The notes: generated by a model not told the origin, from the letters alone. A stretch of 64,000 bases of DNA from Strobilurus pachycystidiatus (GCA_019915135.1 JAHLMK010000012.1:434001-498000); one strand, 5' to 3'; shown: positions 18,317 through 30,379, numbered from the stretch's first letter. Translations and numbers: made by a program.

Positions 18317-21300
18317 GCGTCCTCCTCAATGGAGTCAAGCTCTTTATCACTCGGCAATCTTGAGATTTTGGTAATTCCCAGTGCTTCCAAATAATCCTGC
18401 AGGGCATCTAATTGCTCTACTTGCGCCACAGGGAGCCAAGTTATATCCCCCGACTTCCATTTCACTTCAAACAGTGCATTCGAGCCTTTACCGGAATGGG
18501 ACAGTATTCTGTCGACGGCCCATTCGCCCTTCAAATCCTCGAACGACGCAACTTGATTTTCTGCGCGCCCGGGGAACAATTGATCATCATTCGGCTGATG
18601 TATGCGAAGGTAAGACGCGTGAAATACGTCGTGAACGCCGCGTCTAACGAGAACTTCAGGTAGCAAGATTCTGAATGCACCGTTTCTGAAGTCTCTAAGT
18701 ATTCGGTAAGGTCCCATGTATTTTGGGATGAGTTTGCGAGCTAATCCTTTCGGAAAAGCTATATTCTTGGTTGATACGTATACGAGGTCATTCTCTGCGA
18801 AAGGTACGATTCTTCGCTTTCGGTTAGCGTCTCGAGTCTGTTTGACTCTGACCTCCAGAATACTATCATGTGCCGACATTACGGCCTGCTTGATTCGTTG
18901 TGCGAACACGCGTACGCCTGGATATTCCGTCTTGTCAGCGGAATTCCAAATCATGGATCTAGGAACGCGTCCAGTGTTCAGGAAGAAAGGCGAGTATCCC
19001 GTTGTGTCAGAACGAGCTAAGTTAATGGCAAACTCAATTCCAGGTAAGCGCGCGACCCAGTCCTTCTGATCTGGAGCAATACATTGACGGAGCATCTGAC
19101 TAACAGTTCGGTTCGCTCTTTCAGTCAGTCCGTCGGTCTCAGGATGATACGCGCTCGACATCTTGAGCTTTGTTCCGATAAGTTTATGTAGGTGAGTCCA
19201 GAATGTACTCGTAAATAAGACGTCGCGATCGCTAACGATGGCCTTAGGAAGTCCATGATGTTTGTAGACTTCCGTGAACACGAGCTCGGCAACATCGCGA
19301 GCCTTGTAATTGATCCTTCCAGGTACGAGATGTACCATTCCCGTTAAGTGGTCAATGATAACGACTAACGAATTGTAGTTGCCATCGCGATTCGATGATA
19401 CGGGCAGCGGTCCCATGAAATCGATTCCAATCACGTCCCATGGCCGAGCAGGTGGACCAAGTGGGTGCAGCAGACCAAATGGCCGTTGATTACTAGGCTT
19501 GGTCTTGCTGCACGTCGTGCACGTCTTACAGTACGTGTCAACATCTTTGACCATGGTCTTCCACCAGACATGGTCACGGAGATATGTCAGTGTCTTCTGT
19601 GAACCGAGGTGAGCCAACAGTGAATGTGCTTCATCGATTACGAGTTCTCTAACACTTCGTCCGTTCACAGTTACGTTCGGAATACACAGAAGTTTCTTTT
19701 TGGATGTCTGCAAGTACACGAGCCCGTCAACAGCCTCAAAGTTACGATACTTGTTGGGCTTCTCGAGCACGGCCTTGAACGCTGGATCCGACGCGTAACA
19801 ATTACAAATTTCGCTTTCTAAGTCGATTCTGGCGCGCCCTCCAGACAGAACATTCAACAAAGGGTCTCCATTCTCCACAGGTTCCTGTGGATCAGTCTGT
19901 GTTGTCGTTGCCTGTTCAGGTAAGGTTGCAGGTCCCTGTGTATCTCTACTATCCTGAGTCTCGCTTACAGGTATTGCTTCCGGTTGCTCTTCTGCATTTG
20001 GTGTGCTGGTCTCGTGGTTCTGAGACCTTTCCTTTGTGAGTGCATTTTTGAGTGCAGAACTCGGCGTGAATTTACTAATCTCTGTTGTGGCAGAAGTTCT
20101 GTTGATACCCTCGCCCTCCTTTCGTTCTTTTGGGCCTAAGAGGACGAAACGATTACGCATGCGCTTTGCAAACTGTGCGCTGGTCTCAGGCTTATCGGGA
20201 TTGGCGGCCCTTAACGCCACCGAAGTCAGTTCCTCCGTCTCATTAATGAGTTTTGTTTCATTAATCAGTACGGCATCAGAGTCTAATAGACGTGATTCTG
20301 CCTCAAGACCGACTATCACGGGCGTATCATTCGGTGAGTCTTCGTCAACAATATTATGATACGTGTATTCACTGGACGCGCGTACAGTTCCTGGCGCGTC
20401 ATTCGAGTATATGCGCGATAACGCGTCTGCTACAATGTTGGATTCACCAGGTTTGTACTTCACAGTGAAGTCAAAACCGCCAATCTTCTCGATCCAACGC
20501 GCCTGCCGTCCTTGGATGTCATCACCAAGTTTCTTTGTGGCAAGATACACGAGAGCTTTGTGGTCAGTGATCCATGTGAATCTGGCACCCTGTAGGATAT
20601 CGCAGTGCCGTAGCATTGTTTCGACTCCGGCTAACATTTCAATTTCAGTTACTGTATAGTTCTGCTGAGCGGAGTTGAGCTTCGCAGAATAGAAAGCAGC
20701 GATATGAGCCTTCCGCCAATCGTCACCTTGACAGATGAAACCGGCAACGCCGGTACTACATCCGTCGGTTACCATCCATATTGGTGGCGCATTCGGTGAG
20801 TAGTCTAACGGTTTTTGCTTGTGGTTACGCGCCCGCTCAATACACTTCTTGATATCTTGGAAGGCACGCTGTTCAGTGTAACCCCAGCGAAACGGAACTG
20901 TGTCGCCTGTGATTGCGCTTAGGATGCCCATAGGTATCCGAACATCACCGGCATCGTCAGCAAGGTACCCTACGGATCCTAGGAACCCGCGAAGTAAGTC
21001 TCTATTCGTGGGTGTAGGCCATTTCATGACTGAATCTACTTTGTCAGGATCCATCCGGATGCCGTCCTTGTTGATGACGCGGCCCAGAATTTTCAGCTCT
21101 TTGGCAAGGAAGAAGACTTTGTGTTCTCCAAGGTAGAATTTCTCCTTTCGAAGAACATCAATACATGTTTTAACATGCTGTATGTGCTCTTCCAGTGTGT
21201 CTGAATAGATGATAATGTCATCGAGATATACATCCATGAACCGTCCGATATAAGGTGAGAAAATATGATTCATCAGTGCTTGGAAGGTAGCGGGTGCATT

Positions 21301-22469
21301 GCAGTCACCCTGCTGCATTACGAAACTAACCATATTTCCATCGGGCGTAGATACAGTCGTTCTATCGACATGTTCCGGTGCGACGCGAACCTGCTCGTAC
21401 GCGTCACTGCTATCCATCAATGACCGGTACTTGCAGCGCGCCACTCGGCGAAGAATTCCTTCGATCACGGGCATCGGCGAGGCCATCTTCTGCGTATTCG
21501 CATTTTGTGCACGGAGGTCTACGACGACTCGGAGTTTGGACTTGTCACTTGCTTTCGGAATCAAGAGCATCAGGACCGTGTTCGTTGCATTGGTCATCTT
21601 CCAACGCCCGGATTTGATGTATGCGTCTCGTTTTGACGCCCATTCCCCTCGAAACTTTTCTGGACATCGAGACGGACGCCAAGGCAGGATCAGAGACTCG
21701 TCAATCAACGGGATCGTGTGGTTGATTGCGCGGAGTGGAGGCAACGGAGTCTGGTGAGCCTTCAGGAATAGTGGACGTGCGTACTCCACTAACTCCTTCC
21801 GGTACTCATCTAATCCTGCTTCGTAGAGGATTGTTGCTCGCGAGGCGAGCTGAGTGACCGCCGGACCTATGATCGGTAAGCTCTTCTTGCTACCTACAAT
21901 AACCTTGGCTTCATTGAAACCAACCGTCACAGCATGTTGGAACGTGAACGGAGTACCGAGAATCACATCGTAGTTCGAGATGTTGGCTACATCAAAGTAT
22001 CGTCTCTCATTGATTCCTTGGTACCGAAACTGAACCGTCGTTCCGTAGTTAACCTTGGATCTCGATCCTTGAACGGCTAACTGCAATGGTATAGGTGTTG
22101 TTAGTTCTTGCTTAACAACCTTGAGCTGATCAGCTGCTGTTGTTGACAGGAAGTCCGCCATAGATCCAGTGTCTATCAGTGCGCGAACGGGTTCATCATT
22201 TACATGGCAATGTATCACCAGGGTCTTCGGGATCTTTTGACCTACATCTTTCACGTTGGACGCATTTCGCTGTACTGCAGGTACGAGATGTCTCGGGATT
22301 TGCGTTCCCGAAACGACAATCTCCGTGATTTCATTCTGACCCTCATCATTTACAGATTCGTTGTCAATTTGAGGCTCTGGTCCGTCTGGTGTGTTATCAC
22401 GCAGCGCACGACCGGTTGCTGGCAAGTCCAGCCACATGTCTTCACGGAACTGGACTTCCCAGTCAAGGT
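18317..22469 (-). pseudogene. pol: A1 polyprotein: protease, RT, RNase H, integrase, chromodomain (fragment)
   Basis: This is an uninterrupted minus-strand frame within A1. In protein order it has a retropepsin with RALIDTGSMADFLS; RT with SFVMQQGDCNAPATFQ and VYLDDIIIYS; RNase H with MVTDGCSTGVAGF; integrase with the zinc region (HLGSQKTLTYL ... CKTCTTC) and D-D-E elements GIDFMGPLP, IVSDRDVLF and ETDGLTERANR; then a chromodomain-like segment WAVDRILSHSG ... LFEVKWKSGDITWLP that suggests targeting to modified chromatin. The catalytic second Asp is intact here, unlike in A2. The frame is cut at its N-terminal side by the KDZ element (22469/22470) and at its C-terminal side by B, so no functional product is expected. 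Confidence 0.93.
22462..22469. repeat. 8-bp target-site duplication of the KDZ element
   Basis: GTCAAGGT lies before 22470 and again at 35993-36000. A2 has a single copy near 62720-62727. KDZ elements are known to make 8-bp duplications. Confidence 0.9.
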
Positions 22470-22547
22470 CAGGCCAAGCTGTAATATGAGGGGTATCCAA
22501 AAGGTTATAACCACAGAATGCAATACCATCCGTGTTGTTGTAACCAG
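22470..22547 (+). repeat. Left degenerate terminal inverted repeat of the KDZ element
   Basis: It pairs with 35915-35992. Shared blocks, read inward from each end, are AGGGG(T)ATCC, GGTTATAACC and TGTAACCAG; the last two are at equal distance from both ends. The outermost bases do not match well. Confidence 0.6.
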
Positions 22548-22938
22548 CTCAAGGGCTAACCCTAGCTATGGCTCCCCAAGCCCTATCTGATTTACTGAAC
22601 ATGCTTTTCCAGCCACGAGCACTTATAATCAGACCCGTTTATTCGCCACAATAAAGAAATGACACGATCAAAAAGTTTCAGCCCTCATTTGTCAGCGGCA
22701 CCAGTTGCCGTTGCCGGCTCCTCCCGCCCCGCCTTTTTGGATGCCATTGCCAGCGCTCACCGGCGCTACGCGGCGTACACTCACGCTTCATGACGAGTGT
22801 CCTCTCGGGCCCTCTGAACCAGTCTCAAGACGCGACACAGCGCCGCAGTGACCAAAAATGCTGGCATGTCGGATTTTGCCGGATCCCGATATGGATTGGG
22901 CGCCGGCGTGGTGGGCGCGCAGGGCGGCATTTTGGTCT

Positions 22939-22982
22939 CTAGTACTGTACCTAGCTGGTCCCTAGTACTGTACATAGCTGGT
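22939..22982. repeat. Two-copy short tandem repeat
   Basis: Two 21-base copies of CTAGTACTGTACNTAGCTGGT, 23 bp apart, differing at one base. Each contains palindromic AGTACT; possible protein-binding or remnant repeat. Confidence 0.7.
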
Positions 22983-23204
22983 ACAGTGCCACTCACAGTT
23001 TAAGACATTCATTTGTCTCTTCCTGCGCTGGATGCCATCCGGATACCGTTGGTCCCGCCCCAGGGCCGCTCTGATCGATTTGGTATTTGTGGCGCAGCAT
23101 CCGCCTTCCTTGCAAGCAATTGGGCTAACAGTATTGCCCGCTTTGCGTCACCCTTGCTTTGCTGCTACAAACGAACACGTTCAAAGGAGATCCATTAGAG
23201 TATT

Positions 23205-23287
23205 ATACTTGGCTGGATTCGAACCCGCGGCCCGATTGCAAAAAGATACGCATAAGATACGTAGTAGATCCGTTAGGCCATAGACTG
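23205..23287 (-). tRNA. tRNA-like Pol III sequence (possible SINE head or tRNA pseudogene)
   Basis: On the minus strand there is an A-box-like TGGCCTAACGG (23270-23280) and a perfect B box GGTTCGAATCC (23215-23225). Between them is an anticodon-arm-like stem TACGT/GCGTA around a loop with CTT, and a long variable region as in class II tRNAs. The acceptor stem does not pair well, so I do not call a functional tRNA. A tRNA-derived SINE head or a decayed tRNA copy fits better. Confidence 0.4.
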
Positions 23288-23467
23288 GCTGTACTTTTGC
23301 TCGCAGACAGAGACTGCCTCGGTTCTGACTTCAGGACGTCAGCACTCCCTTTCTGTCCCGCCTCGTGCGTGGTGTTTCCGTTTATTTGTTTGCAGAATAC
23401 CTCTCTTCTTTGCGTTCATCGTTCACCAGATTCTTTTAGCCAAGTAACGCGCCGCGCCTTCTGAACA

Positions 23468-25783
23468 ATGGCATCACTCGCGTAAGTCAACAACCATCCG
23501 GCTCGTGATCTCTTGTCGCCCTGATACAACCCTGATATGTTAACGTTATTTGACACCCTCATCAGGAACGTCCCCACTTTCGACTCTACGTCCATCACTC
23601 CGTTCCGCAAGAACTGGGCAAAAGGTGGTCGCAAGACCATCATCGACAATGGCATGAATGGCTACATCGAGGCGCGTCGCAAGAGCAAGGGAGCTGCCGA
23701 CGACTATGCCGATACGATTTTCAACGACGTATGCGCCAAATACCCGTACGATCTACCTATGGATCAGGAACCTTTCCCGAACGCTCCCCCGCCGACACCG
23801 GATGCCTTTCTCTCCTCCTATGAGCGCGCCAAAAAGGCTGCCCTCCTTCAACGTCTATCGACCGTACGCGCCTCGTTATGTTCTGACACTCGTGTATGAC
23901 TAGATTGTTTATAGGGCATTCGCAACTACTACGACAGCCGTTGGACCAAGGCCAAGCCCATCGACAAGATGACCAAATCCCAGCTGGCGAAGGATCCTGT
24001 CGCCAATTTTCTATCCAAGGTCGCGGGCTATGACGTCACGCGTAAGCGAGCGCGTACTGCTATGCAACTTTGGATGATGCAAAACTTTGAGACGTTCAAG
24101 GACGGCTTCAACGAAGAGTTCGCAGCAACCAGCAAGGACTCCCGACGCCAGCGCATAGGCAACCTTGGAACTTTCGCAGCGGAACGATGGAAGTCCATTC
24201 CCGAGGCGGAGAAGGAAATCTGGCGACAACGATCCCTCGAGGACGCCAAGGAGGTCGCCGCTGGAAAGGAGGCTGCCGCTCGTCCAATTGAGCAACTCCC
24301 TCCCGATGAAACTCAGACGTAAGTTTCTTTCCTCATACGTCACCTTATACATCTCCAAATCTCCATCGCGCTCATGTTTTCCAAGAGCACTGGATGGCCT
24401 TGCAGCGAATTTGCAACCACTACTCGAAGGTCTCGCGACACTACTTGGCGGCAACATCTCATTCTCGTGGGCCGGTCCCGAGCCTCGCAAGGGAGGACAA
24501 GTGAATGTTATCTCGTAAGTTCATCATTCGTTCCAGCATAGCAATAGTTGACGCACGTCAAGTATCAATGTGGGGCAGAATCGGGCTCCTGCGCCGAAAG
24601 AATTTCACGATGCCGACGGAGACCTCGGGAAGCGACGCTACCGGACTTTCCAGGCAGCACTTGGTGAATTCGGAATGTCATGCTGGTGTAAGTCTTCCTC
24701 CTTTCATCGATATATGTCTCCTGATTATCATGTCGTGTCCTAGCCCTCGAGCAACAACGCGCTCGCTCACTTCCTGGCGTTGAGATGCCCAAGCAACTCC
24801 CTTGGTTCGCTCGCGATTCCCATCCATGGCATGATGTCCAGGCTGCATCCGTCGGCAGCAGTATTTCTGTCACCGCCTCTACAAAGGAGCACCACGAGGT
24901 CGACTCTGAAACGACAGGGAAGAAGCGCAAACGTAGCGACGGACCTAAGGCGCAGCCTCGAAAGAAGGGCCGTAGAGGCGGTCGAAAGGTCGGTACGGAA
25001 GGCGTCCACGACGACGAGGACGCCGAGAGCAGTGCAGACGACGCCGACACGGACCCGCTTGCCCGCTTCACGCGCTCACCCGTAGAGAAAGAAGTGACCA
25101 CCCGCACTGCGAGCCGACTGCCTCATCTAGCCGAGGTCACTAATCTGACAGGTGTCATCCCTCTCGATCCGGCCCTCTTCGTTCCGACCTGTGGTCCGAA
25201 CGATTCCACCCATCCCTTCGCTGCCCCTCCCGTTACCCCTCCCCGTCCCGCCACTCCAGATTCCTCACCATCCTCGCCAACATCGGGTTCACTGTCAGTC
25301 CCTGCCCATCCTCCCTACCTCGTCGACGGAGTGGCATATCTCAACGGATTTCAATTGGGAGACAGATGAAAGCGTCTCACCGAGGCATACGTCAGACTGG
25401 AAGAGCGAGAAGGCTTCGCGGTTGGCAAGCCAATCCCCGCTAACAGAATTCGGCCGAGCTCTATCCAGGATTGGATTCAACGTGCTCGCGCGCCTGATTA
25501 CCGCTCGGTTATGTCTTTCCGCGCGCACGCCGACTTATTCTGGCCCTGGTGGAAGTCTCTCCAGCCCCAATGGAGAGCTATCTCTAGCGATCGTGGTCCT
25601 TTCGAGCGTCCGGTTCCTGTTGGGGGGGATTGGGGAAGATTACGTACCAGTGGCGTTAATGGACATCTCAGCATTCTTGCGTACCTCGCTTGGTGGGGCC
25701 AATCATGTGGCGACGATGTGTTGGGATTGGGCGAGTGGGATTTTGCCGTCGAGGATGTCCTGTATGTTCTTGCTCACATTTAG
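23468..25783 (+). pseudogene. KDZ cargo gene K1, broken by an in-frame TGA
   Basis: Exons 23468-23481, 23566-23863, 23915-24318, 24386-24514, 24563-24687 and 24744 onward join in phase with GT-AG introns. The frame meets TGA at 25367-25369 (codon 532) and then stays open in the same frame for 137 codons to TAG 25781-25783. That stretch contains protein-like sequence (AYVRLEEREGFAVG, WPWWKSLQPQWR, GDWGRLRTSGVNG). The middle includes ARSLPGVEMPKQLPWF and a lysine/arginine-rich nuclear-type segment (GKKRKRSDG, RKKGRRGGRK). It resembles a widespread type of uncharacterised Agaricomycete protein; no function is known to me. The C-terminal end is uncertain: a further exon after an intron ending near 25842 (basic KRLRIKK) is possible. 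Confidence 0.7.
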
Positions 25784-26094
25784 TCTGTACACGATAGCTG
25801 CAAATACACTATACCATGCATAATATCATATTTTCTTGTAGTATCTGGAGCACAGAAGTGAAAGTAGCGAGCGGGAGGCAGAGCAGGCGAACAAACCGGG
25901 ACCGGGAAGTAAGCGGCTCAGAATCAAGAAGTTGCCGAGATCAACGAAACAAATTCCGTATGTTTTACCTTTGGAACGCTCAACCGAAAAAGACTAATGG
26001 CAAAGAGTGAGTCCGAACATTGTGTAAAAGTGTTAAGTTATGAAACCTCTGTCGAAAGTTTCTGGGTCAAAAAGACCATGAGATTATAATGGCA

Positions 26095-26156
26095 CCCCAT
26101 TGTAGACTGGTAGTGGAGCCAGTGGACTGGACACCACAACCAGTCTACCAATGGGG
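26095..26156. repeat. Long imperfect hairpin
   Basis: The arms CCCCATTG-t-AGACTGGT-a-GTGG and CCAC-a-ACCAGTCT-ac-CAATGGGG pair over about 20 bp around an 18-base loop. It is far too regular for chance; it could be a terminator-like RNA structure or a folded mini-element. Confidence 0.7.
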
Positions 26157-26479
26157 CGCATGAGGCTTCAATCTTTTTGGGTTTTATGGCAGCCATTCGC
26201 CTAGCTATCCACCTTGAACGGATCTCGGGGATAGACGTTGAAACGTCATTCATTGTCGGACCTCGTCTGATCCGAGGTCACATCAAAGTGACCATTCGGG
26301 AGCTTTACTCGGTCCTTGTCTTCCGATGCTCACCTTTCGCCAAAAAGCCTCTCAAGCTACAACAATGAGTTTTCCTTTTTGCGCCCCTTCCTGCTCTCTC
26401 TATTATCTCCGTGGCTTTGTCTTTTGAGTCCAAGCCATTTCGTGCTGTCGGAGCAGCGTTTTATCTATGTCCTGAAAGA

Positions 26480-26995
26480 GTCCAATGGAAATGGACGCGA
26501 AAGGTCCCTTTCTGTAAAGGTGAGTTCTTGTTGGTTACCTCTCGGATCGATGATACTCATTGCTCGAAGGCCGATACATGGACTGGGTTCAAATTCAGGT
26601 TTGCGACTCGACGCGGTGTGGCCAACTCGCAATCGGTCCAATAGAAGTCCAACGAATGCTATAACTTGTCGACGTCCTCTATCCGCTCGACAGTCTTGGA
26701 TCACCTCCGGATCCCGCTCCGACGAATATTCATGAAGGCCTTGATTGGACCCTATAGCTCCTGGAATGGTCCCCCGGCGCCGGTGGGAGTTCAGGGAAAC
26801 GGTCCAATAGCGGTCCAATAAGGTCCAATGACAGCTTATTATTCCTCTCCAAATCATGCCTTCGTTTAACGCTCTACGACACCCAATCCCCTCGCCAAAT
26901 ATCGCTAAATTCATGTTCAAATTGATTTTATTATGCTACCAGTTCAGAATAATTTAATTTGTGTCCAACGGAAAAAAGTCCAATATAGGTCCAAT
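26480..26995. repeat. Cluster of ten GTCCAA(T) motifs
   Basis: About ten copies of GTCCAA, most of them GGTCCAATA-like, occur in 516 bp, including three in a row near 26803-26830 and one inverted near 26746. No coding region is supported. They may be transposase-binding subterminal repeats of a decayed small DNA element. Confidence 0.55.
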
Positions 26996-27172
26996 GAACT
27001 GAGGGCCTAAGGTGATTCCCTTAAGAAAGTGCTCGTTTCCCATCGACTTCCACCACCGCCTACCAGCTTAACCACACCATTGCCGTATCCACCTGGGGTA
27101 TCCGTGCCGTTTCTCCTGATAACCACTTGGCTTACGCTTCACTCCTTACAGAACACCACCAACACAAAATAA

Positions 27173-27855
27173 ATGCCCCGTCAAAAGCTGTATACAACGC
27201 CTGAACAGAAAAAGGCGGCCGATAGAGAGAAGCGCCTTCGATGGTATCACAAGTGCGTCTTCGGGTTCCTACTAGCGCTCTCATCTAACTCCTCTCTCAT
27301 CCCTTAGGAACCGCGCTGAGCAGCTCGATGTGATGAAGAAGCGATACGATGACAAGGCCGCCAAGGAGGGCCGGAAACGTCGTCACCAGTCGGTCAAAGC
27401 GCTGGCCATTAAGTACGTTTGCTCTCCTTCACTACTTAGTGCCCTTCTCATAATCTGCTCGCTCTAGCTATTTCGACGAAGCTCTCTGCAAGCGGCTCCG
27501 CGCACGCGTGCGCCTTATTGACGCGGAGATGCGCTGCGAGACCGGGAACTCCCTCGTTGCCTTCAGCATCTCGCTCATCTCGTTCTATCACGAACATGGC
27601 CATATCCCGGGCTGCCAGCATCTGTCCACGAAGGAGGAGTTCTACCGGCAAAAACTCGAATATGTGCAAGACGTCGTCAAGCAAATTCAGGAGGAGGCGG
27701 GGGTCGACAGCGAATTTTGGAAGGATGTCGAGCAGACGCGGGCAAAGCTGGAGACCCTTCATAGCTATATTGCGGATATCTTCCACTACGCCGAGCGCTT
27801 GCATTTGCTCAAGGCCAAGAAGGCCGGTCGGCTTCTTTACCAGCAGGCTGTTTAA
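27173..27855 (+). CDS. KDZ cargo gene K2: small basic/coiled-coil protein
   Basis: Exons 27173-27252, 27308-27412 and 27468-27855 give 190 residues through two GT-AG introns of 55 bp. The N-terminus (MPRQKLYTTPEQKKAADREK ...) is strongly basic and helical, reminiscent of the basic region of small Agaricomycete proteins with bZIP-like starts. The C-terminal two thirds are helical with conserved-looking segments such as EFWKDVEQTRAKLETLHSYI. Its role is unknown; a nucleic-acid-binding role is only inference. It lies downstream of K1 in the same orientation, in the interior of the transposon. The frame is intact. Confidence 0.75.
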
Positions 27856-28235
27856 TTTTGGGTTGGTTTGTAGTCAGTCATTTTGTTGTATGTTCATGAT
27901 CTTGTCTGATTAGCATGCTTTCAGTTGTTGTATCTTCAAATCTGTCTCCTCGTTGCGAACTAGGGTCTCAATGCTACGTAATGGTCCAGTAGAAGTCCTG
28001 TCGGCGCGCGATGCCTCCCCGCTGGCTATGGCTCGGGCTCTCCACGTGTATCTAGCAATTTATCGGCCACCTTGTACCCCCCCTGCCGCTTCTAGGATCA
28101 CAGCTGAGTTTGTATGAGTGGCGGAGTATCGATTCGGCAGGAATCCGCGAACAAAAACGCGAAAATTTACCGTCCAGGCTATCTTTCACGGCTCTCCCTC
28201 TAATTACTGTGTCGCTCCTCATCAAAACAAGCCAC
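27856..28235. other. Gap between K2 and K3
   Basis: No gene, RNA or repeat recognised in these 380 bp; presumably the 3' end of K2 and the promoter of K3. Confidence 0.5.
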
Positions 28236-29097
28236 ATGTCTGCACAGACTTTCCTTTCGCCCCCATCGTTGCCCAAGGTATTCCATTCATCGTCGGCACG
28301 CCATGCAATCAACTGACGCGACGCGCAGCACTTCGACTTGGACGAGGCCGCGTTCTTTAAGGAATGGGCTCGCGTTTTGACGCGTTCCGTCCTCCTCGGC
28401 AACACCCTCCCCACCTTCAAGTCGCGCTTCACGACGATGTATCACGTCGAGTTCCCTCTCGCTCGTCTCGTTGACGAGAGTGAAGAGGCCTTCCAGAAAC
28501 GCTTCAACATTCGGCACAAGGTAAGATTCGACGCGTCTTTCGCATGCTACACGCTAATATCTACTGCAGCGACTCTACGGTGGACTACTCTGGGGTGTTC
28601 GCACCGTCACTCTCCACCAAAATCCGCGCAGTGGACTCTGGGAGTGTAAACCCCACATTCTCCTCCCCCCCCATCAACACAGTCCCCGCCCTCGTCCCCG
28701 TCCCATGCATCTCCTCTACGCGGAGAAGCTACGCGCCGCGAAGGCCTCCTACGCGACCGTCGCCGTCGAGGCTGCTGCCAAAGCTGCCAGACCCAGAGCC
28801 TTCCTATCTCCACGGGGCAGATCACCGACATCCCCATCCTCATCCGTGTCCTCTATCATCGACGACAACGTTGATACCATTGCCTACGAGACTGACGATA
28901 CGGCCGTTGATTTTGCCGACGAGCTCCGAGTCGCCAAGGATCTAGAGGAGGAGGAGGAGGAGGACGAGGAGGAGGAGGAGGAGAAGGATTCCATTACATC
29001 TGAGATTGTGCTTGAGTGGAGTAGGACTTTTGTTCGGAAGCAGCACCAGTCCCCAGCGCGCTCGCCGTCCCCATCTGCCTGGGGTCCCAAATTCTAG
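28236..29097 (+). CDS. KDZ cargo gene K3: acidic-tail hypothetical protein
   Basis: Exons 28236-28277, 28329-28520 and 28570-29097 encode 253 residues, all introns in phase 0 and about 50 bp long. The middle exon encodes EAAFFKEWARVLTRSVL and RFTTMYHVEFPLARLVDES, followed by a proline/arginine-rich part. The C-terminal third is extremely acidic, with a run of about 20 Glu/Asp. No catalytic motif or membrane segment is visible. I do not recognise a family. The apparent long poly-serine ORF on the opposite strand is a shadow of the acidic run. Confidence 0.7.
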
Positions 29098-29228
29098 CCC
29101 ATGTTTTCCTTCCAAAATCTCGTTTGTTTACCTTTGTCTTTTCAATATCTCGTTCGTGAACTCTGTGTCATTTACGGTCATCTTTGTCTTGTCGTCGTCA
29201 TGTATATAGTTTTAATCTGACCGATACA

Positions 29229-29946
29229 CTACTGCCAATGCTCGAAAGATTCCCAACCCGTGCGCCTGCCCGTGACGGGCCAATTGGTAACGTTGGGACA
29301 CTGTGAACCCGACGCCGCGTGCCACCTTTCGAGACTCTGCTGGCGCTCTAATTCCTCCACCTCCAGTTTCTGTAAATAGGCTAATGGATCTTCGAGGCGC
29401 TCGTGCACACGTGCGTCTTCTAGCGCATCAAACCAAGCATCCAGTGGATTGGTCGCAGTGATGACCATGCGGGCCATACGCATATTTATTTCTCGAAGGT
29501 CATCCCGCATTTGGAGCGCGGCGGTCGTAGCGGTGGGGTCATACGTTCCTATGAGGTTGCCGAACACGCACTGACCGGAAATATAAATTTTTTAACCGTC
29601 AGATGATGAGGTCCATACCTCGCCGAGAAGTTGACGATCCACAGCACTGAGCTCAGGGAACGTGGGCAGCAGTTCGTCGTCAATCCAGAACTGATAACGG
29701 TCTGGATCATAATGTTGGACCGAGTGCCACGAGAGGTGCCAGTGTCGGATCATGGCCGATTGTTCCTTCGTAAAGACAAATGCCATTCCTACATATAAAT
29801 GGCGGATCAGCAATCGTTCAGGGACGTGATAAACTTTTACCGTGGCGGAATACTGGCGGAATGGAACAAAGAAATGATGATGTCGTCATTGTAGGGGCGG
29901 CATTAATATTAATAGGGCCCGCACCTCCTTCTTGCCCATTGACCAT
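29229..29946 (-). CDS. KDZ cargo gene K4: hypothetical protein (only minus-strand cargo gene)
   Basis: Minus-strand exons join MAFVFTKEQSAMIRHWHLSW (29791 downward) to CVFGNLIGTYDPTATTAALQ through an intron with donor GTATGG and acceptor CAG; the stop is at 29229. An upstream exon starting at ATG 29946 (MVNGQEGG) can be joined through a further intron (donor GTAAAA, acceptor TAG near 29793), or translation may start at the ATG at 29791. The body is helical (DDLREINMRMARMVI, LEVEELERQQSLERWH). It is divergent from K5, whose ATG is only 9 bp from 29946, so the long start implies overlapping 5' regions. Function unknown. Confidence 0.6.
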
Positions 29947-29954
29947 CGTCTTCA

Positions 29955-30379
29955 ATGTCCGACACTCCCGTTGTTGCCGCCACCCCAGCGAGTGCTCCGC
30001 CTGCTGTCCCGGATGGCGTCGTTCTTGCATCCTTCAACCACCTTGTCCCGGGGTGCGTCGTTTTTGCATCGCTCAACCACCATGTCTATCCTGATCATCG
30101 ATTCAGAATTGACCACAATTTTGAACTGACATCTTCCTGTTTCCAACGAGGCGAGCGCAATACGTAGGTCGACGCTTCAATTATATTCCTTTGATCGACT
30201 CTGTATATAGGCTGGACCCTTTGTTCATCCTCCCCGGCAGCAACTGCGCCCTTGATTGGAAGAAACTCAAGCGCGCGAGCATGAGCTATGACACCGTTTG
30301 TTCCGGGAAGTGCCATGGACACTTTGGGGTGGACGACCCAGAGCCGAATGAGTGCGAGAAGAACAAGAAGACTTCCTAG
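29955..30379 (+). CDS. KDZ cargo gene K5: small hypothetical protein
   Basis: Exons 29955-30163 and 30211-30379 join in phase (ACG codon across a 47-bp intron) to give 125 residues. The first exon starts MSDTPVVAATPASAPP. The second reads LDPLFILPGSNCALDWKKLK and ends in a polar segment with NECEKNKKTS. It has no recognisable domain. The minus-strand ORF over the same place has a hydrophobic stretch but is probably only its complement. Confidence rests on splice phase and protein-like composition. Confidence 0.5.

Larger units (their letters stand above)
22548..23467. other. Left arm of the KDZ element, no protein gene
   Basis: It holds a 23-bp-period duplication at 22939-22982 (CTAGTACTGTAC[C/A]TAGCTGGT twice) and a tRNA-like sequence. 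The short ORFs here have no support. Confidence 0.5.
25784..27172. other. Repeat-bearing gap in the KDZ element
   Basis: No convincing gene apart from a possible last exon of K1 at about 25843-26010. It contains a long hairpin (26095-26156) and a cluster of GTCCAAT motifs (26480-26995), which suggest remnants of a small nonautonomous element or subterminal repeats. Confidence 0.5.

Noticed and set aside
20036..21757. Several plus-strand ORFs over 18.3-22.5 kb and again over 58-63 kb
   Set aside because: They are complements of the family A polyprotein; their recurrence only reflects the repeated element.
22489..22499. AGGGGTATCC as the outer end of the KDZ element
   Set aside because: The 8 bases outside this motif and its partner at the right end do not match, whereas GTCAAGGT does and agrees with the empty site.
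28884..29090. Poly-serine protein on the minus strand
   Set aside because: Complement of the GAG/GAA run that encodes the acidic tail of K3.
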